DNA from: Magnetovibrio sp.
GTDB taxonomy: Bacteria > Pseudomonadota > Alphaproteobacteria > Rhodospirillales > Magnetovibrionaceae
Direction of reading: 5' to 3'
Length of the DNA stretch: 9,286 nt
NCBI GenBank assembly: GCA_016763895.1
Contig: JAESSV010000061.1
Location: 1-9,286 of the forward strand
The notes beneath the pieces were generated by a model. That model was not told where the DNA came from and made no database searches. It worked only from the letters and a program-made list of their open reading frames with translations. Shown here piece after piece: positions 7,068-9,286 of the stretch (position 1 is the stretch's first letter; every line of letters starts with the position of its first letter). The translations under genes were made by a program, and so were the position numbers.

Positions 7068-8251
7068 TTTCAGTTTTGGGCATTGGTGAAAATGGCTTGG
7101 ATGGTTTGACGCCAAAAGCTCAAGACATTCTGAACCACGCCGATGTTTTGGTTGGCGGCGAGCGTCATTTAAGGTTTGCACCTGCCTTTCAAGGCGAGAC
7201 TTTGGATTGGTCCGGCGGCATCGATGCCACGCTGGACGCCATGGGCGACAAGCTTCATTTAAACATTGTGGTGCTGGCGTCTGGAGATCCGTTGTATTTC
7301 GGCGTGGCCAAAAATATTATCGCACGTTTTGGCGCGGCCCGGGTTCAGGTGTTGCCGGTCCCCGGCGCCGTAAGTTTAACGTGCGCCGCCATGGGCTGGT
7401 CCCAGGCCGATGTACACGTGGTCACGGTGCATGGGCGGGGACAGGGCCGGGGACAGGGCCGGGCGTTGGAAAGCCTGAACTTATACTTAACACCGGGGGC
7501 GCGGCTTGTGGTGTTGTCCAAAGATGCCGATACCCCGGCCCAAACGGCAAAGCTGCTTACGGCTCAAGGATATGGGCAAAGCGTGATTTGGGTTTTGGAA
7601 CACCTAGGCGGACCTAAAGAAGATCGCATGCAAGGCATCGCCGCCAATTGGGCTCACCCGGCTGAAGCGGATTTGAACACCCTTGCCATTGAACTGATTG
7701 GCGATGACACCGCCCAGCCCCTGTCCCGGTTAGCCGGGCTTCCCGATGAGGCGTATGAACACGATGGGCAACTGACCAAACGCGCCACACGCGCCGTAAC
7801 GTTGTCTTCGTTGGCGCCACTGCCCGGCGAATTGTTGTGGGATTTCGGTGCGGGGGCCGCCTCCATTTCGATTGAATGGATGCGCACCCACCCTTCGTGT
7901 CACGCGGTTGCCATTGAACACGACACCGTTCGCGCCGCACGTATTCACACCAATGCCAAAAACTTAGGCGTGCCCAAACTAACCATCGAAGAGTCCGAAA
8001 ATTTAGCCGCTTTAGACAAACTTAGCGGGGCGCCCGACGCTATTTTTATCGGCGGGGGCTTGGCTTTAGATTTGGTTGAGGCCGCATGGGATCGCCTGAA
8101 ACCCGGCGGCCGCTTGGTGGTGAATGCCGTGACCGACAAAAGCCGAAAAATATTGAAGACCTTACGAAAAAAATATGGGGGAGACCTTATGACGATAACC
8201 ATCGAAGGCAAGCTCCCCATCACCCAATACAAGACGGAGAAAAAGACATGA
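7064..8251 (+). CDS. cobL: (Cobalt-)precorrin-6Y/7 C5,C15-methyltransferase, CbiE-CbiT fusion (CobL)
   Basis: This bifunctional corrin enzyme methylates C5 and C15 and decarboxylates the C12 acetate, using S-adenosylmethionine. It is 395 residues, close to the roughly 400 usual for CobL. The N-terminal CbiE domain (about 1-205) has SVLGIGENGLDGLT, LVGGERHL, VLASGDPLYFG (70-80) and PVPGAVSLTCAAMGW. The C-terminal CbiT domain (about 215-390) has a linker ending near EHDGQLTKRATRAV, then the SAM site LLWDFGAGAASISIEW (257-272), FIGGGLAL (328-335) and LKPGGRLVVNAV (345-356). An oddity is GRGQGRGQGR at residues 124-133, encoded by a 12-base tandem repeat between the usual VHGR and the next helix. 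The gene overlaps the upstream methylmutase and the downstream methyltransferase genes by ATGA on each side, so the three are probably translated in a coupled way. Confidence 0.95.
   Translation: MISVLGIGENGLDGLTPKAQDILNHADVLVGGERHLRFAPAFQGETLDWSGGIDATLDAMGDKLHLNIVVLASGDPLYFGVAKNIIARFGAARVQVLPVPGAVSLTCAAMGWSQADVHVVTVHGRGQGRGQGRALESLNLYLTPGARLVVLSKDADTPAQTAKLLTAQGYGQSVIWVLEHLGGPKEDRMQGIAANWAHPAEADLNTLAIELIGDDTAQPLSRLAGLPDEAYEHDGQLTKRATRAVTLSSLAPLPGELLWDFGAGAASISIEWMRTHPSCHAVAIEHDTVRAARIHTNAKNLGVPKLTIEESENLAALDKLSGAPDAIFIGGGLALDLVEAAWDRLKPGGRLVVNAVTDKSRKILKTLRKKYGGDLMTITIEGKLPITQYKTEKKT
7434..7463 (+). repeat. 12-base in-frame tandem repeat in cobL
   Basis: GGCGGGGACAGG (7434-7445) is followed by GCCGGGGACAGG (7446-7457, one mismatch) and a half copy GCCGGG (7458-7463). 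Each unit is a multiple of three bases and encodes the Gly-Arg-Gly-Gln repeat in the CbiE domain. Slippage could change the copy number without breaking the frame. Confidence 0.85.
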
Positions 8252-9286
8252 GTGGAAAACTCATTGGCATCGGTGTAGGTCCGGGTGACCCTGATTTGCT
8301 GACGGTGAGAAGCCTTGATGCGTTGGCCGAGGCGCGCGTGCTTGTGCATGTGCACGCCACGGGACGTCCCGGCATTGCCTTAAAAATAGTCGAAGGCTGG
8401 CTGTCCGAAGATGTGGTTGAAATCGCCATTCCGGTGCCCATGGCGGCTGACACTGAAACCCGTCAAGCGGCCTATGACGAAGCCATTCCGTTGTTGCGCA
8501 TGCATTTGGACGGAGGCCATGACGTCACTTTTGTTTGTGAAGGTGATGCTTTGTTTTATGGATCGTTTCAATACGTCATGGATCGTTTGCAAGACGATTA
8601 CCGGGTGGAAATTATTCCCGGCGTATCGTCCATCAATGCCAGTTCGGCTGTTGCAGGCCTGTGCCTTGCTCGCGGCGACGAAACCGTTCACATCTTGCCC
8701 GCGACGTTATCCGACGGCGCATTGGCCGCCCGCCTCAGCGATCCCCATAGCTCGTTTGCAATTTTAAAACTGGGGCGTCATTTAAATCGCGTCAAAGCCG
8801 TGTTGAACCGGGTGGGCCGTTTGGAACACGCGGTGTTGGTGGAAAAAGCCACATGGGGCGATGAACATGTTGAGGCGCTTAAAGATTATGACGGTGATGC
8901 CGCCTATTTCGCGCAAGTTTTAATTCCGGCTTGTCGCGGCGATGTGCCCCAAAACATGCCATCCGGGGTGGCCATCGTGTGCCTCAACGAAGCTTCCTTA
9001 GCCCTTGCAAAAACATTACGCAAGACGTTGCCGAACGCTCAACTGTTGGGCCTGAACGGTCGTCTTGACACCACCCAGGTCGACCGCGTCTTTTCAAATG
9101 TTGTTGAGACCTTGCAAGACCTGTTTGCTCAGGGCACACCCATTTTGGCCCTTGCCGCCAGCGGCATTGTGATCCGAGCCTTGGCGCCTGTGTTAAGTGA
9201 CAAACGCATTGAGCCCGCCGTGGTCAGCGTCGCGCCCGATGGATCTTTTGTGGTGCCATTATTAGGCGGACACGGCGGGGCCAACC
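8248..9286 (+). CDS. CobI/CbiL-CbiG fusion: precorrin-2 C20-methyltransferase joined to CbiG N-terminal domain (partial)
   Basis: The frame is open from ATG 8248 to the window end, 346 residues, with no stop found when translated codon by codon. Residues 1 to about 232 are a complete C20-methyltransferase (CobI/CbiL), which converts (cobalt-)precorrin-2 to -3. Motifs are IGVGPGDPDLLTVRS (8-22), VCEGDALFYGSF (96-107), IIPGVSSINASSAVAG (122-137) and ILKLGRHLNRVKAVL (172-186). From about residue 240 the protein resembles the N-terminal part of CbiG: GVAIVCLNEASLALAKTL (240-257), then LAASGIVIRALAPVLSDK, EPAVVSVAPDG and LLGGHGGAN, the usual end of the CbiG_N region. CbiG opens the lactone and releases acetaldehyde during ring contraction in the cobalt-early route. 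GGAGA (8236-8240) is the ribosome binding site. An internal ATG at 8956 has none, which supports a true fusion. Whether further domains follow, for example CbiH/CobJ, is not visible. Confidence 0.88.
   Translation, partial: MSGKLIGIGVGPGDPDLLTVRSLDALAEARVLVHVHATGRPGIALKIVEGWLSEDVVEIAIPVPMAADTETRQAAYDEAIPLLRMHLDGGHDVTFVCEGDALFYGSFQYVMDRLQDDYRVEIIPGVSSINASSAVAGLCLARGDETVHILPATLSDGALAARLSDPHSSFAILKLGRHLNRVKAVLNRVGRLEHAVLVEKATWGDEHVEALKDYDGDAAYFAQVLIPACRGDVPQNMPSGVAIVCLNEASLALAKTLRKTLPNAQLLGLNGRLDTTQVDRVFSNVVETLQDLFAQGTPILALAASGIVIRALAPVLSDKRIEPAVVSVAPDGSFVVPLLGGHGGAN

Noticed and set aside
7945..8355. Open frame of 136 codons on the minus strand across the cobL-cobI junction
   Set aside because: It overlaps two clear genes joined by an ATGA overlap and shows no family motif.

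Overview
The window looks like chromosomal DNA of an alphaproteobacterium, probably of the Rhodospirillales/magnetospirillum-like breadth. This is inference from three things: the carB-greA neighbourhood, the protein styles (sensor kinase, response regulator with a DUF3369-like domain, long-form CbiX), and a moderate GC content with dense, mostly co-directional genes. No taxonomic search was possible. No RNA genes, insertion sequences or CRISPR arrays are visible, and no gap between genes reaches 300 bases.

Layout. (1) 1-528 is the C-terminal end of carB (carbamoyl-phosphate synthase large subunit), followed by a GC-rich hairpin with a T-run. (2) 625-1098 is greA, the transcript cleavage factor. 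(3) 1160-4317 is a two-gene signalling module, 11 bases apart: a membrane PAS histidine kinase and a response regulator with REC, DUF3369-like and GGDEF domains. The regulator should be a diguanylate cyclase and carries an unusual cysteine cluster in its middle domain. (4) 4322-5335, on the minus strand and converging on the regulator with 4 bases between stop codons, is cbiB/cobD of cobalamin synthesis. (5) 5336-5463 is a 128-base divergent intergenic region with a plausible sigma-70-type promoter whose spacer holds an inverted repeat. (6) 5464 to the window end is a tight plus-strand cobalamin operon: cbiX, cbiC/cobH, cbiET/cobL and a cobI/cbiL-cbiG fusion that runs off the window.

How it works together. 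The cobalamin block covers several corrin-ring steps: cobalt insertion into sirohydrochlorin (CbiX), C20 methylation (CbiL part), ring-contraction chemistry (CbiG part), C5/C15 methylation with decarboxylation (CbiET), the methyl shift giving (cobalt-)cobyrinate (CbiC), and aminopropanol attachment (CbiB, divergent). CbiX together with CbiG points to the cobalt-early (anaerobic-type) route. CbiH/CobJ, CbiF, CbiD, CbiJ and CbiA are not in view and may lie downstream. The c-di-GMP signalling pair has no evident functional link to the cobalamin genes.

Most interesting points: the CobI-CbiG fusion, the cysteine cluster in the DUF3369-GGDEF regulator, an in-frame 12-base tandem repeat that adds Gly-Arg-Gly-Gln units to the CbiE domain, and the inverted repeat inside the cbiX promoter spacer. 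None of these amounts to clear proof of a new system.
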